From assembly GCF_018883605.1 (NCBI RefSeq), contig NZ_JAHLEM010000202.1:1-36297 (forward strand): a stretch of 36,297 nt of DNA, read 5' to 3'. This document shows positions 6,558 to 14,620 of this stretch, in pieces. Both the position numbers and the translations under genes were made by a program. Positions within the stretch are counted from its first letter, which is position 1, and every line of letters starts with the position of its first letter. The DNA comes from Streptomyces niphimycinicus (GTDB taxonomy: Bacteria > Actinomycetota > Actinomycetes > Streptomycetales > Streptomycetaceae). Below the pieces are notes generated by a model. That model saw only the letters and a program-made list of their open reading frames with translations. It was not told where the DNA came from and did no database searches.

Positions 6558-8702
6558 TTACCCGGCGGTTCCGTTCACCGTGGCCGGGCACAGCCGCCGC
6601 GGCGCGGTGTCGTCGCGGAGCCTCGCGTCCACACAGCCACCGGGCAGGCCGTTGTGGGGTGTGCTGCCGAAGTTGGCGGTGACGGTGAGGGTGCCGTCGC
6701 CGAAGACGGTGCGCTGCACGGTGCGATCGGCGGTCAGCGCGCGGAAATCGGTCAGCGGCTCGGCACCGGCCACCTTGTGCAGGGGCGCGAAGTACTTCTG
6801 GAGGGTGGCGAGTTCGCGGCCGTGCTTCTTCAGCGAGTCACCGGTGAGCACGAAGTTGAGCGGGGTGTTGTACAGCATGCCGAGCAGCGCGCGGTCGGTC
6901 TTCTGCCGCGGCAGCTTGTCGTACGACAGCTCCCAGCGCTCGGTGTTCACCACGGAGTCATGGAGCGCGGTCTCGTACAGCGGCACCCGGTACACCGGGT
7001 CGTACATCGCCTTCGCCACATCGGCGGGCAGCTCCGCGGGCTTGAAGAAGGCGCCCGGCGCGTCGGCGGGGGCGTAGCCGCCCCAGGTCTCCTTGTCGCG
7101 CTGCGCCGTCCACAGACCGCCCGCCACCGGGGTGCCCGAGCCGTGGTCGAAGGCGAGGTCCCGGTTGGCCCAGGCCCCGGCGGACTCCGAGCCCAGGACC
7201 AGCCCGCGGTCGGACAGCCGCTTCATCCGGGCCAGCCGGTTGGCGCGGTCCCGCCCCTTGGTCATGGGGTGAGCGGCGCTGTGGTCGCGGAACAGCTCAC
7301 CGGCCGCGTCCACATCGAGGAAGTAGCTGTCGGCGCCCGCCTTGGTCATCTCGCGGGTGCGGTCGGCGAGATAGTGGCGGCGCGGCTCGGCCTTCTCGAA
7401 CGCCTCGGAGGAGAGGTAGCAACCGCGGTCGTGGAAGCCGGGTACGGGCTTGCCGTCCGCGTCCCGGACACAGAAGTCCGGGTACACCGTGCCGGGCCAG
7501 GTGGACGTCGGCGCGTCGGAGGTGGCCGGGTCCTGGCCGTTGGCGAACGAGTCGTACGGGCCGACGAGATAGCCCGCCCGCTTCGCGGCCGCGGTGGCCG
7601 CGGCGTCCATCGGCCGGTCGTCGGCGTCGTAGCCGAGCCACATGCGGTCCACGCCGAGGCCGCGCAGCCTGCCCATGAAGTCGGCCTTGCGGGCGTCACC
7701 CCACAGATAGGCGTGGAAGGCGCCGAGCAGCTTCCCGGTGGCCGGTGTCTCCCGGATCTTCTCCCGCAGGCTCTTCAGTTGTCCGTGCTCGCCGAGCCAG
7801 GCGCGGTAGTCGCGGGCGGCGGCCACCGGGGAGCCGTCGGTGAGGGAGAAGGCCACGGTGTACCGCGTGGTGCCGTCGGCGCGCGAGAACCGGTGGGTGG
7901 CGGCGGTGCGCAGCTTGCCCGCGTCGGAGGTGACGCGCAGCGATGTGCCGATGTCGCTCGGCACGAGATAGCTCACGCCCTGGCGGTCGCCGAGCGTGTA
8001 GCCCCACAGCGGCATCGACAGATCCGACTCCATGGCCATGTCGGTGTCGACCAGATCGGCCCGGGAGGAGTTCCAGAAGCGGTCGGCCACCGGCAGCGAC
8101 AGCCCCTCGCCGCGCGGCAACTGTACGGCGGTGGCGCGCCGGTCGGTGCCGGTGACCGGCCAGGAGAGGGTGCGGGCGGTCTCGCCTGCGGCCTTTCCGG
8201 TGGCTTCGCCGAGGGCTTTGTCGGTGGCCTTTTCGGTGGCCGTGCCGGTGGCCCTTTCGGTGGCCGTTCCGGTGGCCTTTCCGGTGGCCGTCACCGACAG
8301 CTCCAGGCGGCCGTTGTCAGCGGCGCGGGCGGTGACGTCCAGGCCGGTGTCCGGATAGCTCCAGCGGGCGGTGCCCGGCGAGGTGGTCACCGAGCCGGGC
8401 TTCCCGGGAGCGGTGGCGGCGGGCGCGGACAGCTCCACGGTCCCCTGCCCCGTACGGGCCGTGACCCGCAGCGAGGTGGTGTCGACGGTGGCGGTGCCGC
8501 CCGACACCGGGACCTCCACCCGGTGGCCACCGACCACGACCGGCCGGGGTGCGTCCTTCCCGGAGCGGGTGGTGCCGGAGCGGGTGGTGCCGGAGTGGGT
8601 GGTGGAGGCGAGGGTGGTCGAGGCGAGGGCGAGGCAGGACACCGCGCCCGCGAGCGCCGCCGCGGCGGTCACCCGCGGCCCGGTGAAGTGGGTTCGTTTC
8701 AT
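6558..8702 (-). CDS. Secreted GH129/GH101-related glycosidase
   Basis: A 714-residue protein with a Sec-type signal (MKRTHFTG..., hydrophobic to about residue 32), a beta-sandwich-like N-terminal region, and a catalytic barrel. Motifs seen are KLLGAFHAYLWGDA, DRMWLGYDADD, GADSYFLDVDAAGELF, LGSESAGAWANRDLAFDHG, WGGYAPADAPGAFF and YRVPLYETALHDSVV. These resemble the GH129 / GH101-related family that removes or releases alpha-linked GalNAc. Asp463 (or Asp465) and Glu506 are candidate nucleophile and acid/base. A Thr/Ala/Lys-rich insert at roughly residues 138-172 comes from a 12-bp tandem repeat. It follows the kinase gene by 72 bases on the same strand, and its own upstream region holds a TCTTA direct repeat. 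The exact family number is an inference. Confidence 0.7.
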   Translation of the reverse strand: MKRTHFTGPRVTAAAALAGAVSCLALASTTLASTTHSGTTRSGTTRSGKDAPRPVVVGGHRVEVPVSGGTATVDTTSLRVTARTGQGTVELSAPAATAPGKPGSVTTSPGTARWSYPDTGLDVTARAADNGRLELSVTATGKATGTATERATGTATEKATDKALGEATGKAAGETARTLSWPVTGTDRRATAVQLPRGEGLSLPVADRFWNSSRADLVDTDMAMESDLSMPLWGYTLGDRQGVSYLVPSDIGTSLRVTSDAGKLRTAATHRFSRADGTTRYTVAFSLTDGSPVAAARDYRAWLGEHGQLKSLREKIRETPATGKLLGAFHAYLWGDARKADFMGRLRGLGVDRMWLGYDADDRPMDAAATAAAKRAGYLVGPYDSFANGQDPATSDAPTSTWPGTVYPDFCVRDADGKPVPGFHDRGCYLSSEAFEKAEPRRHYLADRTREMTKAGADSYFLDVDAAGELFRDHSAAHPMTKGRDRANRLARMKRLSDRGLVLGSESAGAWANRDLAFDHGSGTPVAGGLWTAQRDKETWGGYAPADAPGAFFKPAELPADVAKAMYDPVYRVPLYETALHDSVVNTERWELSYDKLPRQKTDRALLGMLYNTPLNFVLTGDSLKKHGRELATLQKYFAPLHKVAGAEPLTDFRALTADRTVQRTVFGDGTLTVTANFGSTPHNGLPGGCVDARLRDDTAPRRLCPATVNGTAG
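8190..8290. repeat. 12-bp imperfect tandem repeat inside the GH129-like gene
   Basis: About seven to eight degenerate copies of a 12-base unit ending in GGTGGCC (for example TTTTCGGTGGCC, CTTTCGGTGGCC) encode alternating ATE(K/R)ATG-like residues on the minus strand. It behaves as a low-complexity, expandable linker between beta-strands of the N-terminal domain. Confidence 0.7.
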
Positions 8703-8725
8703 GGGACGTTGATAGCGAGCCGATA

Positions 8726-8745
8726 TAAGAGGGCTTCTAAGAAGC
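8726..8745 (-). promoter_or_regulatory. TCTTA direct repeat / GCTTCTTAGAAGC dyad before the GH129-like gene
   Basis: On the minus strand TCTTA occurs at 8742-8738 and 8730-8726, a 12-base period. The first copy is embedded in a 13-base palindrome GCTTCTTAGAAGC (8733-8745). The site ends about 24 bases before the start codon and resembles the repeat at 11052-11067 before GH101. It is a candidate site for the response regulator encoded at 10253-10999. Confidence 0.5.
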
Positions 8746-8774
8746 GGTCTCGGAGGGCCAGGGCCTCGGAGGGC

Positions 8775-10256
8775 TTACGCCTCCGGAGCCGGACCGCCGG
8801 ACCCGTGGCGCGGGATACGCAGCCGGAAGAGCGCACCGCCCCCGTCGGCCGCCTCCGCGCTGAGCACCGAGCCGTGCGCCCGCGCGATCTGGCGGGCCAT
8901 GGCCAGCCCCAGCCCGGAGCCGGGCAGCGCACGTGCCTGCCGGGAGCGGTAGAAGCGGTCGAAGACGTACGGCAGGTCCTCGGCGGCGATACCGGGCCCG
9001 TGGTCACGGACGGTGAAGTCGATGGCGGGTTCGCCAGAGGTCAGCCGGACCTCCACCTCGGCGCCGGGCGGGCTGAACTTCGCGGCGTTGTCCAGCAGAT
9101 TGGTCAGCAGCCGAGCCAGCCGCGCGGGCACCCCGTCCACCGTGGCCTCGGCCAGCTCCGTGGTGAAGGCGGTGTGCGCCCAGTGCGAGCGGGCCTCCTC
9201 GACACAGCACGCGGCCAGCAGATCCAGTCGCACCGGTTCCACCAGCGGCAGCGGCTCCTCGTCCCGCGCCAGCTCGATCAGGTCGTTGACCAGGCCGGTC
9301 ACCTCGCGCAACTGACCGCCGAGCGCCGACGCTGCCCGGTCCCGCTGGGCGGGGGACAGCCGGTCGGCACGGGCCAGCAACTCGGCGTTGGTGCGCAGCG
9401 CGGTCAGCGGGGTGCGCAGCTCATGGGAGGCGTCGGCCACCAGACGGCGCTGGGCGGCCACCGACTCCTCCAGCTCGCCGAGCATGGTGTTGAAGCTCCC
9501 GGCCAGCCGGGAGATCTCGTCCCCGCGCCGCCCCTCCTCCGGCGGCAGCTCGATCCGATGGGCCGGATCGCGGGTGGCGGCGATCCGTTCGGCGGTGGCG
9601 GTGAGCCGGGTGACGGGCGCCAGCGCCCGGCGGGAGGCGAGATAGCCGAGCCCGGCGGCGAGCAGCGCCCCCGCCGCGCCGATGGCGGCGAGCAGCCGCG
9701 CGGCCTGGCGTTCGCCCTGCTCGACCGTGTCGGAACGTACGGCGAGCTGGAGCGCGCGAGGGCCGCGCAGCGGGGTGGTCAGGGTGCGCATCCGGTGTCC
9801 GCGCACGCTGACCTCGCTGTAGTACGCGCCGCGGGTGCCCGCGGCCACCTGGCGGGTGGCGTCGGTGACCGGGATCGGCAGGTCCTTGCCCGCCGGGTGT
9901 CCCGGTGTGCCCGTCCGCGGGGTGACGATCTGTGCACAGGCCGGGGCGGCCAGCCAGCGGCATTCGCCGTACAGCGTTCCGGTGCCCTCGTCACGCCGCT
10001 CCTGGGCGAGCAGGGTGGCCTGCTGGGTGAGCTGGAGGTCGAGCTGACGCACCAGTTCGTAGCGGATGACCACGTACGCGGCGACGCACACCCCGACCGT
10101 GACCAGCGCCACCGCGGCCGAGGTGATCAGCGCCATCCGGGTGCGCAGCGGCAGACGGCCCGTCAGACGGCTCCCGGCTCGGCGTTCGCCAGACCGCCGT
10201 TCGCCCAACCGCCTTTCTCCCAACCGCCGTTCTCCCAACCGACGGGCGGCGCTCAT
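8775..10256 (-). CDS. Sensor histidine kinase (MprB/BaeS-like)
   Basis: A 493-residue membrane kinase. A basic, repetitive cytoplasmic N terminus (RRLGE repeats, residues 5-25) precedes TM1 (about 41-64). An extracellular domain of about 120 residues follows, with Cys99 and Cys107 that could form a disulfide, then TM2 (about 186-207), HAMP, HisKA with His278 in ADASHELRTPLTALR, and a HATPase domain (NLLDNAAKF, DHGPGIA, FDRFYRS, GSGLGLAMARQI). The start ATG overlaps the response-regulator stop by four bases (ATGA), so the pair is translationally coupled. It sits between two secreted glycosidase genes, so its extracellular domain may detect a cell-surface or glycan-related signal; that is inference. 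Confidence 0.92.
   Translation of the reverse strand: MSAARRLGERRLGERRLGERRSGERRAGSRLTGRLPLRTRMALITSAAVALVTVGVCVAAYVVIRYELVRQLDLQLTQQATLLAQERRDEGTGTLYGECRWLAAPACAQIVTPRTGTPGHPAGKDLPIPVTDATRQVAAGTRGAYYSEVSVRGHRMRTLTTPLRGPRALQLAVRSDTVEQGERQAARLLAAIGAAGALLAAGLGYLASRRALAPVTRLTATAERIAATRDPAHRIELPPEEGRRGDEISRLAGSFNTMLGELEESVAAQRRLVADASHELRTPLTALRTNAELLARADRLSPAQRDRAASALGGQLREVTGLVNDLIELARDEEPLPLVEPVRLDLLAACCVEEARSHWAHTAFTTELAEATVDGVPARLARLLTNLLDNAAKFSPPGAEVEVRLTSGEPAIDFTVRDHGPGIAAEDLPYVFDRFYRSRQARALPGSGLGLAMARQIARAHGSVLSAEAADGGGALFRLRIPRHGSGGPAPEA
10180..10239. repeat. 15-bp tandem repeat at the kinase 5' end
   Basis: Four 15-base units of the type CGCCGTTCTCCCAAC start at 10180, 10195, 10210 and 10225; the middle two differ by a couple of bases and the first is most diverged. 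On the minus strand they encode the pentapeptide pattern (R)RLGER in the cytoplasmic tail before TM1. Copy number could vary between strains without shifting the frame. Confidence 0.85.
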
Positions 10257-10999
10257 CGCTCGCCCAGTTCGTAGCCGATGCCATGCACCGTGTGGACCAG
10301 CCGCGGGGCGCCCTCCGCCTCCAGTTTGCGGCGCAGATAGCCGATGTACACCGCCAGCGAGTTGGAGTCCGAGGCGAACTCGGTGCCCCACACCAGCTCC
10401 TGGATCAGCCCCCTCGGCAGCACCTGACCGGGATGCCGCAGAAACACCTCCAGCAGCGCGAACTCGGTGCGGGTGAACTCCATCCGCCGTCCGCCACGCA
10501 TTCCGGTGCGGCTCTGCGGATCGACGGTCAGATCGGCGAAGGAGAGCACACCGGACACGTTCTCGTCGAGGGCCTCGACGGGCGCGGCACGCCGCAGCAG
10601 CGCCCGCAGCCGGGCCAGCAGCTCGTCCAGTGCGAACGGCTTGACCAGGTAGTCGTCGGCCCCCGCGTCCAGCCCCGCCACCCGCTCGCTGATCTGGTCC
10701 CGGGCGGTGAGCACCAGGACGGGCGTACGGTCGCCGAGGCCGCGCAGCCGGCGGCACACCGCCAGCCCGTCCATCACCGGCATGGCCAGGTCCAGCACGA
10801 TGGCGTCCGGCGGTGCGGCGGCGATCGCGCTGAGAGCCGCCAGCCCGTCCCCGGCCACCCGCACCTCGTATCCCTCCACGGCCAGCCCGTCCACCAGGGC
10901 GGCGCGGACCTCGGGATCGTCGTCCACCACCAGCACGGCCGCCGTCCGGGGGTCGGTGGGCTTTCCCCGGCCGGACGGGGAGGACGCGGCAGCGGACAT
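10253..10999 (-). CDS. OmpR/PhoB-family response regulator
   Basis: A 248-residue two-domain regulator. The receiver domain has the acidic pair in VLVVDDDPEVRAALVDG, phospho-acceptor Asp70 in IVLDLAMPVMDG, the Thr in VLVLTARD and the Lys in DDYLVKPF. The winged-helix effector domain ends in SNSLAVYIGYLRRKLEAEG, then HTVHGIGYELGER. I chose the ATG at 10999 rather than the adjoining GTG at 11002; AAAGG lies eleven bases upstream. It is the first gene of a leftward unit with the kinase and probably the GH129-like glycosidase, and is divergent from GH101. MprA/MprAB-like architecture suggests envelope-linked signalling. Confidence 0.93.
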   Translation of the reverse strand: MSAAASSPSGRGKPTDPRTAAVLVVDDDPEVRAALVDGLAVEGYEVRVAGDGLAALSAIAAAPPDAIVLDLAMPVMDGLAVCRRLRGLGDRTPVLVLTARDQISERVAGLDAGADDYLVKPFALDELLARLRALLRRAAPVEALDENVSGVLSFADLTVDPQSRTGMRGGRRMEFTRTEFALLEVFLRHPGQVLPRGLIQELVWGTEFASDSNSLAVYIGYLRRKLEAEGAPRLVHTVHGIGYELGER

Positions 11000-11042
11000 C
11001 ACGGGGCCTTTCGGATGGGCACAGGTCAGGGCCCACCCTGGC

Positions 11043-11070
11043 AGAACACGCTCTTAGAACACTCTTAACG
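11043..11070. promoter_or_regulatory. Direct-repeat operator between response regulator and GH101
   Basis: AGAACACGCTCTT is followed by AGAACACTCTTAACGG. TCTTA occurs at 11052-11056 and 11063-11067, an 11-base period, which is typical of OmpR-family sites that place two protomers on one DNA face. The site lies 41 bases from the response-regulator start and about 200 bases from the GH101 start. A related repeat precedes the GH129-like gene. Confidence 0.55.
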
Positions 11071-11273
11071 GCGTCGACCACAACGGGGGCACGACGGGAG
11101 GTGCGGATCGGCCGGGGGCACGGCGCCCGCCTGGTTGCCGCCGCCACGACCCGTTGGGCGCCGACGGTACGGGCCGTTAGTCCAACACCCCCGCGCACTT
11201 GTCCATGGGCGGCCGCCCCGCCGCCGTCCCAAGGTGGAGCACCATTCCCACCAGCGAGGGAGGAGCCGGCGCG

Positions 11274-14200
11274 TTGACGTACGCAGAGGAGGGGCGGCCG
11301 AAGGAGGGATGGCCCGGCCGCAGAGCGGTCGTGGTCACCACCACACTGGCCGGAATCGGAACGGCCATCGGCACCGGCGGTGGCACCGCGCACGCCCGTG
11401 ACACCGCACCCGGCCATGGTGCCGCACACGCCCGCGCCACCGAGCGCACGCTGCGGTCGAAGCGGCTGGAGGTCCGGGTGGACCCGGAGTTCCCGCGCAT
11501 CGTCGCGTACATCGACCGTGAGACCGGCGCGCTGCTGCACGGCCAGTGGGAGCCGGTCCGTTCGGTGCTCATCGACGGCGTCGAACGCACCCCGCACATC
11601 ACCGCCGTCACCAGCGGCCCGGACCACATCAGCTACACCCTCGCCTTCGGCGCGACCACGGCCACCTCGGGTGCGGACACCTCCGGCACGGACACCGCCG
11701 GCGCGTCCGCCTCCGGTCCGGACGCCGAGATCGACGTCCGGATCCGGGTCAGCGAATGGCAGGTCGACTGGCGGGTCACCCGGATCGCCGACACCGACGC
11801 GCTGCGCGTGGGCACCCTGCGCATCCCGGGGCTGGCGTTCCTCAGCGTCCGTGCCGACCAGCCGGGCGCCACCCTGCTGGCCGCCCGGATCGACCTCGAC
11901 CAGGCCAAGAGCGGTGACACCGCCGTCCGGCCCACGGCGGACACCCCCACCGACGGCGCACCCATCGGCTGCGCCTACGCCGTCGTCAGCACCGACCGGC
12001 TCGCGGCCGCCGTCGAGACCAACACGGTCTGGGACAAGCCCTCCTCCGCCGCGGGCACCACCTGGGAGAACGGACGGCTGTGGCGGCAGACGGTACGCGA
12101 GGACGGCCAGCTCACCGTCCGGCTCACCTGCGGTGAGTGGACCCACCGGGCCGCCACCGCGGCCGTCGGCGCCACCGAACCGCTGCCCTGGGCCACCGTG
12201 GTCCTCACCCGGGACCGCAACGGCGACGGCGTGGTCGACTGGCAGGACGCCGCCATCGCCTTCCGCGACATCATGGTGAACCCGCTCGGCGCCGACGAAC
12301 AGCATCTGCGGGTCGTCCCGCACATCCCGTTCAACTTCGCCAGCCAGGCCACCAACCCCTTCCTCGACACCCTCGACAACGTCAAACGGATCGCGCTGGC
12401 CACCGACGGACTACGGCAGTACACCCTGCTCAAGGGCTACCAGTCGGAGGGCCATGACTCCGCCCACCCCGACTACGCGGGCAACTACAACACCCGCGCC
12501 GGTGGCCTGGCCGACCTCAACACCCTGCTGCGCTCCGGACGCCACTGGAACAGCGACTTCGCGGTGCACGTCAACGCCACCGAGTCCTATCCGGTGGCCA
12601 ACGCCTTCTCCGAGACACTGGTCGACAAAAACGACAAGCAGTGGGACTGGCTGGACCAGTCGTACCGCATCGACCCCCGCCGCGACCTGGTCTCCGGCGA
12701 TATCATCCGGCGCTTCCAGGATCTGCGGAACGACACCGATCCGGCCCTCGCCGCGCTCTACATCGACGTCTTCCGCGAGTCCGGCTGGAACTCCGACCGG
12801 CTCCAGCGGGCCCTGCGCGACCAGGGCTGGCGGCTGTCCACCGAATGGGGTCACGGGCTGGAGCGCTCCTCGCTGTGGTCGCACTGGGCCACCGAGACCG
12901 ACTACGGCCCGGACACCTCGCGCGGTATCAACTCCCGGCTCATCCGCTTCATCCGCAACCACCAGAAGGACGTCTTCGCCGACAAGTGGCCGACCCTGCT
13001 GGGCATCCCCCGGATGGGCAACTTCGAGGGCTGGACCGGCAAGACCGACTGGACCGCCTTCTACCGGCTCATCTGGACCCACAGCCTGCCCGCCAAGTAC
13101 CTCCAGGCGTACCCCATCCGCACCTGGGACGACCACGAGATCACCTTCGAGGGGCCCGGCGGCACCTCGGTCACCGACACCGGTGGCGCCCGCCGCATCA
13201 CCACCGACGGACGGCTGGTCTACGACGGCGGCGGCTATCTGCTGCCCTGGGAGCCGCGCGAGGCCACCGACCCGGCCAAGCTCTACCACTACAACCCGGC
13301 CGGTGGCACCAGCCGTTGGCGGCTGCCGCGCGGCTGGTCGGGGCAGCGGTCCGTGGTGCTGTACCGCCTCACCGACCAGGGGCGCGCCGAGCCGGTCACC
13401 CTGCCGGTGCGCGACGGCCACATCAGCATCACCGCCGACCCCGACGTCCCGTACGTGGTGCTGCGCTCCCGGGCCCGCGCCCAGGCGGCCCCCGGCTGGG
13501 GCGAGGGCACTCCGCTGTACGACCCCGGTTTCCACTCCGGATCGCTGCGCGGCTGGCAGACCACCGGCCCGGCCACCGTCGAACGCAGCGCGCTGGGCGA
13601 CTACGAGCTGGTCATCGGCGAGGGCGCGGCCGCCACCGTCGGCCAGCGACTCGACCGGCTGGCCCCCGGCGGCTATATGGCCTCCGTACAGGTGGAAGTG
13701 GGTGCGAAGGCCGGGGAGCGGCGGCGGGCCGCGCTGCGGGTGCACACCGCCGACGGCGTCACCGCGGAGAACTGGACCGAGACCTCGACCGCCGCCAACC
13801 ACATGGCCGCCGACCGCAAACACGGCACCCGTTTCCAGCGGATGTTCACCTCCTTCACCGTGCCCGACGGCGGCGGGCCGGTCACCCTCACCCTGGCGGT
13901 GGCCGAGGGCGGGGCCCGGGTCCGCTTCGACCGGTTGCGGGTGGTGCGGGCCCAGCGCCCGACAAAGCCCGGCACCCTGGTGTACGAGGACTTCGAGCGG
14001 GTGCCCCAGGGCTGGGGCCCGTTCGTCAAGGGCGACGCGGGCGGGGTGACCGACCCCCGCACCCATATCGCCCAGCGGCACGCCCCGTTCACCCAGACCG
14101 GATGGAACGGCAAGGTGATCGACGATGTGCTCGAAGGCGGCCAGTCCCTCAAGTCACGCGGCGAGAACGCGGGCCTCGTCTACCGCACGGTGCCGCACAC

Positions 14201-14471
14201 CGCCCGCTTCCGCCCGGGGCGGCGCTACCGGGTGAGCCTGACGTACGCCAACGAGGCGGCCGGCCAGTACGCCTGGATCACGGCCGTGGACGACCCCGAA
14301 CCGCGCGAACTGGAGCGCACCCCGCTGCCCGCCGCCACCGGGCGGGCCACCCACAGCTACACCGTCACCGCGCCCGCGGACGGCGAGATGTGGGTGGGGC
14401 TGCGGAAGACCGGCGACAGCGGTACCGCGGAGTGCACGCTCGACTCCTTCACGGTGGAGGAGCTGGACTGA
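11274..14471 (+). CDS. Secreted GH101 endo-alpha-N-acetylgalactosaminidase
   Basis: A 1065-residue enzyme that would release the Gal-beta-1,3-GalNAc core disaccharide from Ser/Thr O-glycans. The start is TTG at 11274: GGGAGGAG (11258-11265) lies eight bases before it, and it is followed by a Tat-like leader (GRRAVVVTTTLAGIGTAIG). An N-terminal beta-sandwich supports a barrel with the GH101 hallmarks: HIPFNFASQATNPFLDTLDN, LLKGYQSEGHDSAHPDYAGN, the nucleophile Asp498 in AALYIDVFRES, and the acid/base Glu524 in RLSTEWGHG. Two carbohydrate-binding-like beta domains follow (from about residue 750, and from LVYEDFERVPQGW on). It is divergent from the two-component genes, and a terminator hairpin follows. 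Confidence 0.9.
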   Translation: MTYAEEGRPKEGWPGRRAVVVTTTLAGIGTAIGTGGGTAHARDTAPGHGAAHARATERTLRSKRLEVRVDPEFPRIVAYIDRETGALLHGQWEPVRSVLIDGVERTPHITAVTSGPDHISYTLAFGATTATSGADTSGTDTAGASASGPDAEIDVRIRVSEWQVDWRVTRIADTDALRVGTLRIPGLAFLSVRADQPGATLLAARIDLDQAKSGDTAVRPTADTPTDGAPIGCAYAVVSTDRLAAAVETNTVWDKPSSAAGTTWENGRLWRQTVREDGQLTVRLTCGEWTHRAATAAVGATEPLPWATVVLTRDRNGDGVVDWQDAAIAFRDIMVNPLGADEQHLRVVPHIPFNFASQATNPFLDTLDNVKRIALATDGLRQYTLLKGYQSEGHDSAHPDYAGNYNTRAGGLADLNTLLRSGRHWNSDFAVHVNATESYPVANAFSETLVDKNDKQWDWLDQSYRIDPRRDLVSGDIIRRFQDLRNDTDPALAALYIDVFRESGWNSDRLQRALRDQGWRLSTEWGHGLERSSLWSHWATETDYGPDTSRGINSRLIRFIRNHQKDVFADKWPTLLGIPRMGNFEGWTGKTDWTAFYRLIWTHSLPAKYLQAYPIRTWDDHEITFEGPGGTSVTDTGGARRITTDGRLVYDGGGYLLPWEPREATDPAKLYHYNPAGGTSRWRLPRGWSGQRSVVLYRLTDQGRAEPVTLPVRDGHISITADPDVPYVVLRSRARAQAAPGWGEGTPLYDPGFHSGSLRGWQTTGPATVERSALGDYELVIGEGAAATVGQRLDRLAPGGYMASVQVEVGAKAGERRRAALRVHTADGVTAENWTETSTAANHMAADRKHGTRFQRMFTSFTVPDGGGPVTLTLAVAEGGARVRFDRLRVVRAQRPTKPGTLVYEDFERVPQGWGPFVKGDAGGVTDPRTHIAQRHAPFTQTGWNGKVIDDVLEGGQSLKSRGENAGLVYRTVPHTARFRPGRRYRVSLTYANEAAGQYAWITAVDDPEPRELERTPLPAATGRATHSYTVTAPADGEMWVGLRKTGDSGTAECTLDSFTVEELD

Positions 14472-14474
14472 CAC

Positions 14475-14526
14475 GGCGGAGGGAGCGGGGCAGCGCGAAG
14501 ACATCCGCGGCCCGGCTCCCTCCGCC
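14475..14526 (+). terminator. Terminator hairpin after GH101
   Basis: Perfect 12-bp inverted repeat GGCGGAGGGAGC (14475-14486) / GCTCCCTCCGCC (14515-14526) around a 28-base loop, starting four bases after the stop codon. No T-run, as expected for this genus. Confidence 0.7.
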
Positions 14527-14620
14527 ACCCCCGCCCGTGGTCACCCCCTCCCTCTGGCGGCCGGGCAGTCCGTGGACGAAGATCGGCGAGATGGGAGCAG
14601 CCGACCGGAGGGCGCCGCGG

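Noticed and set aside
6504..10274. A 1256-codon plus-strand open frame antisense to the GH129-like and kinase genes
   Set aside because: Composition is Gly/Arg/Val-rich without family motifs. High GC leaves antisense frames open by chance, and the minus-strand genes have complete domains.
8775..12323. One minus-strand frame of 1182 codons joining the kinase to upstream sequence
   Set aside because: Only the part from ATG 10256 is the kinase. Upstream it runs through the response-regulator gene in another frame and antisense to GH101.
12411..14081. A 556-codon minus-strand open frame within GH101
   Set aside because: Shadow of GH101, with no start context and no domain.
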